A DNA stretch of 21,129 nt from the NCBI GenBank assembly GCA_964058845.1, contig CAXKVR010000081.1, positions 1 to 21,129 of the forward strand, given 5' to 3'. Source of the DNA: Carex sylvatica. Lineage: Eukaryota; Streptophyta; Magnoliopsida; Poales; Cyperaceae. Both the position numbers and the translations under genes were made by a program. Of this stretch, positions 7,290-16,957 are shown one piece after another (position 1 is the stretch's first letter; each line of letters starts with the position of its first letter). Below the pieces are notes generated by a model, which worked only from the letters and a program-made list of their open reading frames with translations, had not been told where the DNA came from and searched no databases.

Positions 7290-9440
7290 TTAGTCAATAT
7301 CTATCATACCTAACTTGCCTAATGAGTTGTCGAAGATCTTGGTTGCAACTGCCTTGGTCAAAATATCTGCCAACTGATCTTCTGATCTTACGTGTGGAAA
7401 CCGAATGATCTTTCCTTCTAGATTGTGCTTTATGAAGTGACGATCCACCTCAACATGCTTGGTTCGATCGTGCTGCACCGGGTTGTGTGATATGTCTATT
7501 GCGGCTTTGTTATGACAGAACAAATCCATTTCCTCCTTAGGTTCATAACCAAGCTCTGTCATAAGTTTTCTTAACCATAAAAGTTCACATAAGCCTTTTG
7601 ACATCCCCCGAAACTCCAATTCGGCACTTGAGAGAGCCACAACATTCTATTTTTTGCTCCTCCATGTGACTAAGCTCCCTCCAACAAATATGAAGGCTCC
7701 CTCCAACAAATATGAAGTACCCTGCCATCGATTTTCTGTCAGTCACGTTTCCTGCCCAATCAATGTCGGTGTATCCGTTAATTTTCAGGTGTCCATGTTT
7801 CTTGAACTGGATTCCTCTTCCTGGAGATCCTTTCAAGTATCGGAGAATTCGAGTCACTGCCTCCATATGCATGTCACTTGGGGAATGCATAAATTGACTT
7901 ACCATACTAACAGCATATGCTATATCAGGTCGTGTGTGGGATAGGTAAATCAATTTTCCAACTAATTTCTGGTACCTTTCCATATTGGCCGGTATATGAT
8001 CTGGGTATTCTCCCAACTTTAGATTCTGTACTGCTGGTGTCTCTGCCGGTTTACAATCCAGCATTCCTACTTCAGCGAGTAGGTCCAACACATACTTTCT
8101 TTGAGACAGGATAATTCTTTCTTTTGATCGTGCAACCTCAATTCCAAGGAAATATTTTAGGTTTCCCAAATTCTTTATTTCAAATTCTTTCGAAAGCCTT
8201 TCCTCTAAATCCTTCATTTCCTGCCTGTCATTTCCAGTTATCACCATATCATCCACATAAATGATAAGAGCAGTGATCTTACCTTGGTCGTGCTTCAGGA
8301 ATATGGTATGATCTGAGTCACTTTGTTTGTACCTATAGCTTCTCATGGCATTACTGAATCTCCCAAACCACGTGCGCAGTGATTGCTTCAACCCATAAAG
8401 TGACATTTTTAGTTTACACACCATTGATTTTTTTTCCAAATATTCATACCCGGGAGGAACATCCATATAGATTTCTTCTTCGAGATTGCCATGCAAAAAA
8501 GTATTCTTGACGTCGAATTGATGTAGTGGCCAATCAAGATTAACTGCAAGAGAAAGTAAGACTCGAACAGTATTAAGTTTTGCAACTTGGGAAAAAGTTT
8601 CTTGAAAGTCGATACCATAAGTCTGAGTGTATCATTTTGCGACTAATCGTGCCTTGTACCGTTCGATAGCCCCATTTGCGTCATATTTAACTGAAAAACC
8701 CATTTACATCCCACTGTCTTCTTTCCCACTGGCAGTTCTACTAGTTCCCAAGTTTGATTCTTCTTCAAGGCCTCCATTTCGAGTTCCATTGCTTTGACCC
8801 ACTTTGGATCCTTCATTGCCTCATCTACTCTTTCTGGAACTTGAACTTCAGAGACATTGGCCACAAACCCTTTTAGCTGCACTGGTAGATGGCTCGAACT
8901 CACATAGTTGTTTATCGGATAAGTACACCTCTTCCTATCCCATTCGTCAGGTTTAAACTTGTCTGGTGCCTTTCCCCTATTTATCTTGTCAGGCAACTTG
9001 TAACTAGAATTAGTTGAGTTTGAGTTAGAATTATTTACCTCTTGGATATCCTCTGGAGCTGGGCCTTGTGGTTGAGGAGGGGATTGTATCACATTTCTTT
9101 CATCTTCATCGAAGTCTACTCGTAATCTATTCTCAGCAGTAGTATTCTGTTCATGCTCAACAGGTCTCCTCCTTTCGTACTTTTTCTGAAATATTTCCGA
9201 ACCCTTTTTCGCTGGATCATGTGGTTCGACTCGGGTTGGGTTGTTGCTCGAGTGGCCCAAGTCGAGGGAAATACCTGGGCTGTGTGTGGTCTATGTAGGA
9301 TCCGAATTGGCAGCAAGGTCATATGGGCTGGAATCAGAACCTGACTCAAGTTGGGCAGAATCAGAGAGGCTGGAATCCGAGCCCGGTGTTACTGGTAAAC
9401 CGAACAGAAACCAGTTTTCCTCATTACTCTCCTCCAAAAA
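7290..9440 (-). pseudogene. Broken reverse transcriptase and RNase H region of copia element A
   Basis: Read from high to low coordinates. A variable, acidic/Asn-Ser-rich linker (about 9260-8830) is followed by the RT start (KWVKAMELEMEALKKNQTWE) up to GCKWVF near 8696. There the frame shifts, and a TGA sits in the next block near 8637. The RT resumes with HGNLEEEIYMDVPPGYE (from 8496), SLYGLKQS, the catalytic YVDD (IIYVDDMVIT) and YFLGIEV. RNase H follows (DWAGNVTDRKS, then ALSSAELEFRG, ADILTK). A 22-bp tandem duplication at 7674-7717 shifts the frame inside RNase H, and a TAG follows shortly after it, so the last 116 codons (7640-7290) are in another frame. The RT active-site YVDD and the RNase H acidic motifs are still recognisable. 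No functional protein can be made. Confidence 0.92.
7674..7717. repeat. 22-bp perfect tandem duplication in RNase H of element A
   Basis: Copies at 7674-7695 and 7696-7717 are identical (each begins GCTCCCTCCAACAAATATGA). Because 22 is not a multiple of three it breaks the RNase H frame. It looks like replication slippage or a microhomology-free repair duplication after insertion. Confidence 0.95.
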
Positions 9441-9467
9441 TTAGTTTTTGTTGGTCTGATAATATCC

Positions 9468-10200
9468 CTATGTTTCTAGAAACGTAACATCCATGGTTAC
9501 ATAAATTCGTTCTGATCTCGGGTTGTAACATTTATATTCCTTTTTGTTCGGTCTGTATCCTAAGAAAACACATTTCTCCGTACATGGTTCGATTTTTGTT
9601 CTTTGATTTTTAGGAATGTGAACATAGGCTGTACACCCAAATATTCGTGGTGGAAGTGTTAAAACAGGCGGAATTGGTAAGAAAGAAGAGAGTCTTTGTA
9701 GTGGAGTTTGGAAATCTAATACCTTGGATGGCATTTGGTTGATTAAATATACAGATGTCGTCACAGCCTCATCCTAAAGGTGATTAGGAATACTGTATTT
9801 GAAAAGTAAAGATCTGGCAGTTTCCAGCACATGCCGATTTTTTCGTTCTGCTACTCCATTATGTTGTGGAGTTCCGGCACATGATCTCTCATTATTATAC
9901 CTTCTTCATTAAAAAACAATTTTAGATTTTTGTTTACAAACTCTACTCCATTGTCACTTCGAACTGTCTTTATAGCTCGTCCAAAATATGTTTTTATCAT
10001 TCTAAAAAAAACTTTAAACACCTCACCAACCTCATCTTTATGTTTGAGGATGTAAACCCAGGTCATACGGGTACAGTCATCAATAAACAAAACAAACCAT
10101 TTATTCCTATTTTTTGAGGTAACCAGAGCCGGTCCCCACACATCGGAATGTATCAATTTAAAAGGAGAACTACACTTAGTCAAGTTAAGAGGATAAGACA
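9468..10200 (-). pseudogene. Integrase core and C-terminal part of copia element A (broken)
   Basis: The piece next to the nested solo LTR begins SYPLNLTKCSSPFKLIHSDV, which holds the first catalytic Asp (HSDVWGP). VRSDNGVEF gives the second Asp. A frameshift near 9885 moves the third catalytic region (PQHNGVAERKN) into a different frame from the core ORF, and a TAG follows near 9777. The C-terminal part continues from about 9764 (SVYLINQMPS, FGCTAYVHIPKNQ, KCVFLGY, YVTMDVTF) to a stop at 9468. This is the usual copia integrase-to-RT connection. The N-terminal HHCC domain lies beyond the insertion, at 11874-12267. Confidence 0.92.
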
Positions 10201-10381
10201 TGATATCTCGCAAACATATCTACTTTCTAACCTATATTTTGTACCAAAACCTGTGTTTAGAATCATTAAATCAGTCATATTGCATTGAATATCTATAGAA
10301 TATGGTACTGCTGCAAGTTTGTTCTTACTTTATAGGAATCAGATGAAATCGAGAAGAAATCTAGATTTGAGAAGTTCTGAC

Positions 10382-10518
10382 ACGGGTCTTACAACATCTT
10401 GTACGGGTCTTACAACATCTTGTCCGGGTCTTACAACTTCTTGTCCGGGTCTTACAACATCTTGTACGGGTCGTACAACATCTTGTACGGGTCTTACAAT
10501 ATCTTGTACGGGTTTTAT
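10382..10518. repeat. 21-bp tandem repeat array in solo LTR 1
   Basis: Six complete 21-bp units start at 10382, 10403, 10424, 10445, 10466 and 10487, with a partial seventh at 10508. The unit is close to ACGGGTCTTACAACATCTTG plus T; units differ by a few substitutions (A/C at the first base, one GTCGTAC, one AATATC). The array sits upstream of the TATA box, in the U3 part, where such arrays often act as enhancers. Confidence 0.95.
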
Positions 10519-10749
10519 CAGCCTCGACCAGACCAGAACAATGCTGAAATTTCAGCATCCGAACTTAAAACAGTCATAGATTTTGACTCGTAGCTCCGTT
10601 TTGAGTGTATGACCACTTTTCGGAAAGCTTGCGAGAAGATCTACAATCTGATATTTTTGGAAATTCTGTACGGTCCGTGTCAATTTTGATACAGGTCGTA
10701 TCAGACAAATCCAGAAAGAAATCTGAAGGAAGAAAAGTCGGCCAAAGTC

Positions 10750-10757
10750 TATATAAA
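10750..10757 (+). promoter_or_regulatory. TATA box of solo LTR 1
   Basis: TATATAAA in a moderately GC-balanced context, about 235 bp after the 21-bp array and followed by a purine-rich leader (GAGAGGGATTCTGGAGC). The position fits the U3/R boundary of a long Gypsy LTR; transcription would run on the plus strand, opposite to the copia host element. Confidence 0.6.
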
Positions 10758-11287
10758 CGAGATTTCTTGCACTAGAGAGGGATTCTGGAGCAGAGAGACA
10801 ATTCTAGGGTTAGAGATTGACGGCTATTGCTTGGAGACGAAGTTGAGAAGGAAAAGACGCGAGTTTTTATTGTGGATCTTCTTTGTACTTCGGGTTTTAG
10901 AATGAATTCTTATTCATTTATCTTTGTTATCTGTTTTAGTACACTATGCTTGAGTAGTTTTATTAGTTTCTATGGTTAAGATGTAATCGAATGTTTTGTT
11001 TTGCATCTAGTTATTGGATTTTTACGTTGAAATTTGTGTTTGCTTGATTGTGATTGATTTTAATTGCTTAGTTTGAATTGCTTGATTATTATTTGGTTTG
11101 ACCACTAGATGAGGCCACATCTATAAGGTACTGTGTCTAATTTGATCTTTTAACCAGACTAAGTACATGAGGTAGGATTAGTGATCCGACAGGGGAAATC
11201 AACTAGTAGCCGAAAGGTGAACATTTTCTCTTATTGACGGATAAAAGGTTACCTTTAGTATTCCAAACAAGTAACTTGGTAACTCGA

Positions 11288-11383
11288 ACCAATATACGAC
11301 AGTTGAGGTTAGAGCCCAAAGAGGGCAGATATTGCAGATTCTATACCAAGTTGATAAACCAACATACGACAGTTGAGGTTTAG
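11288..11383. repeat. Pair of direct repeats in solo LTR 1
   Basis: ATACGACAGTTGAGGTT appears near 11293 and again near 11364, each preceded by AACCAAYAT/AACCAACAT. The copies are about 70 bp apart in the U5/R part of the LTR. Confidence 0.75.
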
Positions 11384-11873
11384 AAATATTAGGTCTGGTC
11401 AGTTGAACCCTACACAAAGGAACCACGTAAAGAAACAGTAACTGGTGCATTGACTCGAAGTCCACATGACCTGTGTACGACAGTACACGACTCGTGTAAG
11501 CTGATACGACCCGTGTAGGAAACTACACGGTCCGTGTCAGGGACTGAGAGGCAGAACTGAGATAAGTCTGAAACCCTGGAAATACCTTTTATTATTGATT
11601 TAAACCAAGTTTATTTACTATCTTTCATTTAATTACTGTTATTGAACTGATTAGGAATTAAATACCAAAAACCAACCATTTCTCACTTCTAGTCTTTAAT
11701 TGATTTAAGTAGAGTCCGGTTTAGATATGAACCGTCCCTGTGATCGATACCCGACTATATACTACTCGATAGGATTGTGCACTTGCAGTATGAACCGAAG
11801 GTGTATTAAAGGTTAAAAGGTACAGCTTGCTGTACTGAAACTTTGTACCATACGCTTTTGTGTGAACAAGACA

Positions 11874-12345
11874 CACGATGGCTCTTAGCCTTAATACATG
11901 TTTCACATTCAAATTTATAATTTTCACAGTTTACAAATAGTTCTGGAAACAAATGCTTCATATAACTAAATGAAGGATGACCCAAACGTTTGTGCCAAAT
12001 CAGCACCTTATTCTTACAATTAGTAGATAGACCTGTAGTATTAAGAGCACTTCCACCATTCATGTCTTCTAGGTGATACAATCCCCCTTTTTTAGTACCA
12101 TGCCTAATAATCTCCTTCGTGAGGATATCCTGAAAAAGACAGAAATTCGAGTACATTAGTACAACACAGTTTAGGTCTTCACAAATCTTCCCCACATATA
12201 AGAGCCTTGTAGATAAGGATGGGACAAGAAGGGTATTGGAAAGCTTTATTGAAGGAGAGATATGCACTGTTCCTGCACCAGTTACTGGACTTGATTTACT
12301 ATTGGCATTTACAATTTCCCTTCTTCTAGGTTCTGTAGGTTCTAT
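11874..12345 (-). pseudogene. Protease C-terminal part and integrase HHCC domain of copia element A
   Basis: Minus-strand frame. A linker with ISPSIKLSNTLLVPSLS matches the typical end of the copia protease region. It is followed by LIWHKRLGHPSFSYMKHLFP and FECETCIKAKSHR, the zinc-binding H-H-C-C signature of the GAG-pre-integrase domain with all four ligands present. The integrase core should follow at once; instead solo LTR 1 starts after KSHRVS and the core resumes at 10200. The codons read beyond this point inside the insert are not part of the copia protein. Confidence 0.9.
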
Positions 12346-12354
12346 AATATCCTC

Positions 12355-12794
12355 TCATAAAAAAGTCATGTGATCTGATGCACCAGAGTCGATGATCCAG
12401 GATTTATCATTTTGGTCACAAGTGCTGAAAGCCATACCACTAAACACATCCATATTCTGCTTAATACAATTAGAATAAATTTTGGCCCTTTGTTGAGAAT
12501 AGGAAAAAAGGTTACCTTTTGTAGATTTTACCTTCTCACCATTTACTGATGGAATGAGGGAGAGATCGCTACCTATTGCCAAATTGCCTTTTCCTCGAAT
12601 GTTGTTGTTTGTTTTACTGAGACAGGAGAAATCTCATGGTCTGAGGTTGCTGGTACATGAACTGCCTGGGGCTGCTGGACCTCTTGTGGAGTTAGGAGAG
12701 GCAGTGGTTGTGAGAGAAGTTGAGTAAGCCGTTCAAGTTGAGTAGTGGTTTCAGTTTGATCAGTCATTTTTTTTGGTGAAGAAGAGAGAGTCAT
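12355..12794 (-). pseudogene. Shortened gag and protease start of copia element A
   Basis: The first ATG after the primer-binding site is at 12794. About 70 Gln/Thr-rich codons follow, then the frame shifts near 12580 and continues to SWIIDSGASDHMTFL, which contains the retropepsin active site DSGA. Only about 130 codons separate the start from the protease, whereas copia gag normally needs 300 or more and includes a zinc knuckle, absent here. The gag region therefore carries a large internal deletion. A stop follows directly after DHMTFL. Confidence 0.85.
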
Positions 12795-12816
12795 TGTGGA
12801 TCAGGATTCTAATCTG

Positions 12817-12828
12817 GCTCTGATACCA
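12817..12828 (-). other. Primer-binding site of copia element A
   Basis: On the minus strand TGGTATCAGAGC follows the 5' LTR end (CTGACA) with no spacer. It is complementary to the 3' end of plant initiator-methionine tRNA, the usual primer for copia elements. Confidence 0.93.
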
Positions 12829-13138
12829 TGTCAGAAAATCAGAGATCAAGCACAGTTGAACACCACACTCTCCAAACCTCCCTCCCAGATTTTATTTATT
12901 CTTTTCAATTTTTTCTTATACATCAGTGACAAGATGAAACCCATCCTTTATAGAACACATGATGCTATCAATATTTCTTTCCTAATATTCATTTCTTTCT
13001 TTTTAGTAATATAATTATACAAAGATCAAATATACACAGATACTATAGCAAATATGATTGTAATTACTCAATTATAGACGCCTAACAATTCTGGAGATAT
13101 CTTTCCTGATTTGGCACCTGTAACAGCTCATTTTCACA
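12829..13138 (-). repeat. 5' LTR of copia element A
   Basis: A 310-bp LTR with TG/CA ends, the upstream LTR in the minus orientation. It keeps the 18-bp piece missing from the other copy. Confidence 0.95.
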
Positions 13139-13798
13139 ATTTAGTCCCATGATTATGACTTATGAGCAGTATGTGAGATTCTAATGGAAAAAAAAATGAA
13201 AATCCATACAACAGAAAATGCTCACTGAATGACCTGTGGGAATTTTGTCCAATGGTAATTAATATAGTATTTTAATATTATAAAAAAACTCAGTTCTATT
13301 TGTCTAATATTACAATAAATATTTTATATCAGATTATTAAAGATTTTAATTTATCCGACATATAATACATATCTAACGCGTTGAAATGTTAAAAATTTGG
13401 TACTATATAATAAACAAAGAACCGGCATTCAAAAACAGTTTCAAAAATAAATTTAAATTTAAATTAGTTTCTGATGAATATCTAACTCTGCTGGGTTTAG
13501 ACCAAATAAGTCAGAATAAATTTGTTAATCTTAGTTGGATGGGTTATCGGCACTGAGGATCCTCAATGATTGGTATGGATATGCAAACCCCAAAATTAAT
13601 CTACGCAAGGTTGGTTGACAGCTTTAAGTCTACACTGAAGAGCAACCAAAGGCCACAAGTTAATTCCTCTCTTTTCTTTTTAATTCCTTATTTTATTTTG
13701 CTAGTGTCATGGTTATCTTGATCAGCTTATAGCATATGTCTTTCTCAAAGGAAAATAAAAATCATTAAACAGTTTAGAATTCGGATCAATATGTCCTG

Positions 13799-13822
13799 TA
13801 TATATATATATATATATATATA
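13799..13822. repeat. (TA)12 microsatellite
   Basis: Twelve perfect TA units, directly visible. Confidence 0.95.
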
Positions 13823-14165
13823 CTGGCAACAACACATGTACTAATTAACCAGTAAAGATGGATAGCTATCAGCTCTGATGTGCTCATTTCAGCAGTTCCT
13901 AATTGTTTATTTTATAATATATGGCTGTGTGTAAAATGGACGAAAAAGATGGTAAAACAAATCATCAACATCATGATAATCCCTGAATCATCCAATATTT
14001 TTGACAAATTTGTGCCTTTTGGGCATACTGATTCCTAATCAGCTCTCTACCGAAAATTGACATCTCTGTTTTCTATATGAGATTACAGATTGTATCACAC
14101 AGGAAATTTGTAGATCTGAAGCGGGATAATTCTTTTCTTAGAACATTGCACCATTAACAAACATT

Positions 14166-14225
14166 ATTTTTCTTTTCTTTTTTCTTTTTCTTTTTCTTTT
14201 TCTTTTTCTTTTTCTTTTTCTTTTT
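14166..14225. repeat. (TTTTTC)n hexanucleotide microsatellite
   Basis: About eight to nine TTTTTC units with slight irregularity at the left end; a purely pyrimidine tract of about 60 bp. Confidence 0.93.
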
Positions 14226-14532
14226 ACCGTACCTCACTCCAGTGTCCTCCTTGAAAAATGTCTTCCAGCTAGTATGATATTTTTAAAGAACGAAATGGAA
14301 AGAACAAAGATAAAAAAATGAACTCATGACAGATATCAACAGGTATCAAGCTACAGTTATCATGAGTTCTGTTGGAAACAAACCAAAAGATTGTATTTTT
14401 AATGTTGGAAGAAATAAGACAGATAACAAAGAAAACTAGTTTGTGGTGCAAAGATGCCACATAATTTTCTGATTTCTCATAGCTTTTATTCAATACTTAA
14501 AACAAAACATGGTAATAAATATCCTAATACAA

Positions 14533-14738
14533 TGTTAACTAAAATAGCGTGTGGTTTTTTATTTTCCACACACTTAATAAGAAAGAAAGCAAAAACAAAT
14601 CCACAGATTATTATCTAAATCTCTATAATAAGGAAATCTAATATTAGCCAAGGAAATACTAAAAATACTCTTGACTCTGTTGCGTGCTGTTTGCGTCCCG
14701 GATGACTTGTGGGCACAACAGCTTACATCTTACATTCA
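14533..14738 (-). repeat. Probable 3' LTR of copia element B
   Basis: The right border is fixed by the polypurine tract: on the minus strand TTAGGGGGG is followed by TGAATGTAAGATG. The left border is proposed at TGTTAACTAAAATAG, giving TG/CA ends and 206 bp, short for a copia LTR. Without the second LTR the left end and the target duplication cannot be confirmed. Confidence 0.5.
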
Positions 14739-14748
14739 CCCCCCTAAG
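14739..14748 (-). other. Polypurine tract of copia element B
   Basis: ACTTAGGGGGG on the minus strand lies immediately before the proposed 3' LTR and overlaps the stop codon of the polyprotein. Confidence 0.75.
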
Positions 14749-16957
14749 TTGCTTGTGACCTCTTGATAGTCTGCACTCCTATTCTTTCCCTTTGCTCCAG
14801 AAATTTGACTCTTCCCAATGGTTTGGTTAGTATGTCAGCAAGCTGGTTGTTGGTCCCGATATGTTCGACCTCCATTCTCCCTTCTTCTACACACTCTCTT
14901 ATAAAGTGAAATCGAGTATCAATGTGTTTACTTCGATCATGGTATACCGGGTTTTTGCATAGAGAGATTGCAGATTTATTATCAATTTTTAGCTTTATCT
15001 TCTGAGGCAACTGACTCAAAAAATCTGCACGCAACGATTCTAGCCAGACACCCTGGCATGCTGCTGATGCAGCCGCTATGTACTCAGCTTCACAAGAGGA
15101 TAGGGCTACTACCTTTTGCTTCCTCGAAAACCAACTAACTGGATTGCTTCCCAAGAAATAAATCACACCAGTAGTACTTTTTCTGTCATCCAAATCCCCG
15201 GCCATATCACTATCAGAGAAACCAACAAAGTTCATGTTTTCTTCTGGCATTTTCCTATAACAGCAACCCATACTAGTTGTCCCTCTTACATACCTTAGTA
15301 TGTGTTTCACGGCTGCCATATGCTCAGTTGTAGGAGATTCCATAAATCGACTGACAATCCCCACGGAAAATGCTAGATCGGGTCTCGTGTTCAACAGGTA
15401 TCGAAGGCTGCCCACAATACTCCTATATCTGGTTTGATCAACTGAAGGAGAGCTACTATTCTTACTGAGTTTGAGCCTGGCTTTCATGGGTGCCTGTGTT
15501 GGATTACACTCATCCATGCCACATTCCTTCAAGATTTTCTGAGCAAAACTTTCCTGACACAAGGTAATCATTTTAGTTGTCTGTCTAACCTCTATGTCAA
15601 GATAATAGGTTAATAAGCCTAAATCACTCATCTTGAATTTTTCCATCATCTCTGACTTAAACCTTGCAATCTCTAATTCACATGTTTCTGTAATTAGCAA
15701 ATCATCCACATACACTCCTACTAAAGTGCATCCTTCCCCTTGCTTTCTCCTATAGACTGCATGCTCCAGTTGCCTTCTTTCAAAATTCATTGACCTCAAT
15801 GTGCTATCCAACTTGAAATTCCAGGCTCTTGGGGCCTGTTTTAAACCATAAAGTGCCTTGTGCAATTTTAACACTTTGTGTTCCTTTCCTTTTATCTCGA
15901 ATCCTGGTGGTTGTTTGACATAAACCTCTTCTTTTAATTCTCCATTTAAAAATGCGGATTTGACATCCATATGATGCAATAACCATCCTTGTTGCACTGC
16001 TATCACCATGATCATCCGCACCGTTTTCATTCTGGCCACAGGAGCAAACACTTCCTCAAAATCGACTCCTTGCTGTTGCACATATCCATTTGCTACAAGA
16101 CGAGCCTTGTACTTTGCAATTTTTCCTTCTGAATCTTTCTTTAATTTAAACACCCACTTGAGTCCGATAACCTTCTGTCCCTGAACAGGTTCTACTAGAC
16201 TCCATGTTTTGTTGTCTTGAATAGCTTCAATTTCTTCTATCATGGCACGGTTCCAGTTCTTATCCTTTTCTGCATCATTGAAATTTTTTGGTTCTTCCAT
16301 CCCAATCAAACACATGTCAGAGTAATTCAACTACATCGGTTCAATTTCACTGTATATCTCAGCAAGGCTCCGAAATTTCACTGGTGTTCCATCTGAATCT
16401 CCAGGCCCCTCATGGTTTGTACCTTCCACTGGTCCATGTGTAGATGTAGGTGTGTTTGGAATTTGTTCTCTCCCATCTTCACTGTCATACTGGTGCTCAT
16501 CACCTGGCTCACTACCTGACTCATCATGTTCATTCTCTAGTATGAATCCAATACTGGTTTGGGTGTTTGTGTGCTTTTCTTCGGTATCCCAGCCCCATGC
16601 CTTATCTTCTTCAAATATCGCATCTCTTGTCACATGTACTTTTCTAGTAATAGGATTGTACACCCTGTAAGCTTTGGACCCCTTTTTGTATCCAATGAAC
16701 ACCATCAGAGAGCTCCTGTCATCGAGCTTTGACATATAGGTGTTTGTTACTTTCACATGCACCAGACACCCAAAAATACGAAAATGATCTACCTTAGGCT
16801 TTCTTTTGTACCATCCCTCATATGGAGTCATCCCTGTCAGACTCTTACTTGATGCTCGATTCATAATGTACACAGCAGTAGTCACAGTTTCACCCCAGAA
16901 CTCTGATGGAACACACATGCTTTTCATCATACTTCGGGCCATTCCCAAGACAGTTTG
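14744..16957 (-). pseudogene. Integrase C-terminus, reverse transcriptase and RNase H of copia element B
   Basis: From the solo LTR junction: LGMARSMMKSM continues the integrase helix. SKSLTGMTPYEGWYKRKPKV and FRIFGCLVHVKV form the integrase C-terminal/connection region, followed by an acidic linker up to a TAG at 16331-16333. Beyond it, 528 codons are open to 14744. RT motifs include WVFKLKKDSEGKIAKYKARL, FAPVARMKTVR, MDVKSAFLNGEL, LYGLKQAPRAW and the catalytic YVDD (GVYVDDLLI). RNase H shows SDSDMAGDLDDRKSTTG, ALSSCEAEYIAA and ADILTKPLG with its acidic residues present. The frame is continuous apart from the single TAG. In the intact element this would be the C-terminal half of the gag-pol polyprotein. 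RT/RNase H retains all motifs I can check. Confidence 0.93.

Larger units (their letters stand above)
10201..11868 (+). mobile_element. Solo LTR of a Gypsy-type retrotransposon nested in element A
   Basis: This 1668-bp insertion begins TGATATCTCG, ends GTGTGAACA and is flanked by AGACA on both sides (10196-10200 and 11869-11873). On removal of the insert and one duplication the copia frame joins between the HHCC and core parts of integrase. It has no coding frames and no internal second copy of its ends, so it is best explained as a single LTR left by LTR-LTR recombination. Plus orientation is inferred from the TATA box near 10750 and the downstream CCCTGTGATCGATACCCGAC, recalled as typical near the 3' end of Ty3/Gypsy LTRs of the Tat/Athila type. 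It carries a 21-bp tandem array and recurring CGACCCGTGTA/CGGTCCGTGT motifs. The alternative, a small non-autonomous element, seems less likely. Confidence 0.85.
6982..13138 (-). mobile_element. Ty1/copia LTR retrotransposon A (inactive, interrupted)
   Basis: Two LTRs (6982-7273 and 12829-13138) start TGTCAG and end TTTCACA and are flanked by ATTTA on both sides (6977-6981 and 13139-13143). Domain order on the minus strand is gag remnant, protease, integrase, reverse transcriptase, RNase H, which is the copia order. A primer-binding site and a polypurine tract lie inside the right and left LTR respectively, confirming minus orientation. By eye the LTRs differ at about 14 aligned positions plus an 18-bp indel, so the insertion is not recent. 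Without the nested solo LTR and one copy of its duplication the element is about 4.5 kb. Coding frames are broken by several stops and frameshifts and gag is much shortened. Clade not assigned. Confidence 0.95.
13144..14532. other. Host-like non-coding DNA between the two copia elements
   Basis: AT-rich, with no supportable gene. It directly continues the host sequence at 6947-6981 once element A and one ATTTA are removed; AGTCCCATG/TGTCCCATG occurs on both sides of that point. The open frame at 14269-14493 (minus) shows no recognisable features. A short plus-strand open stretch near 13541-13613 is too short to call. Confidence 0.5.

Noticed and set aside
7654..8114. Plus-strand open frames opposite the reverse transcriptase region
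   Set aside because: Antisense shadows of the copia RT/RNase H coding sequence.
10382..10518. CRISPR-like array
   Set aside because: Units are directly adjacent with no unique spacers, and the context is a plant retrotransposon LTR.
10319..10593. Overlapping open frames on both strands with seven-residue repeats
   Set aside because: The 21-bp tandem array keeps all frames periodic; this is a repeat in a solo LTR, not a repeat protein.
12796..13014. 72-codon plus-strand open frame
   Set aside because: Covers the copia A primer-binding site and 5' LTR; the same translation recurs in the other LTR as a repeat, not as a gene.
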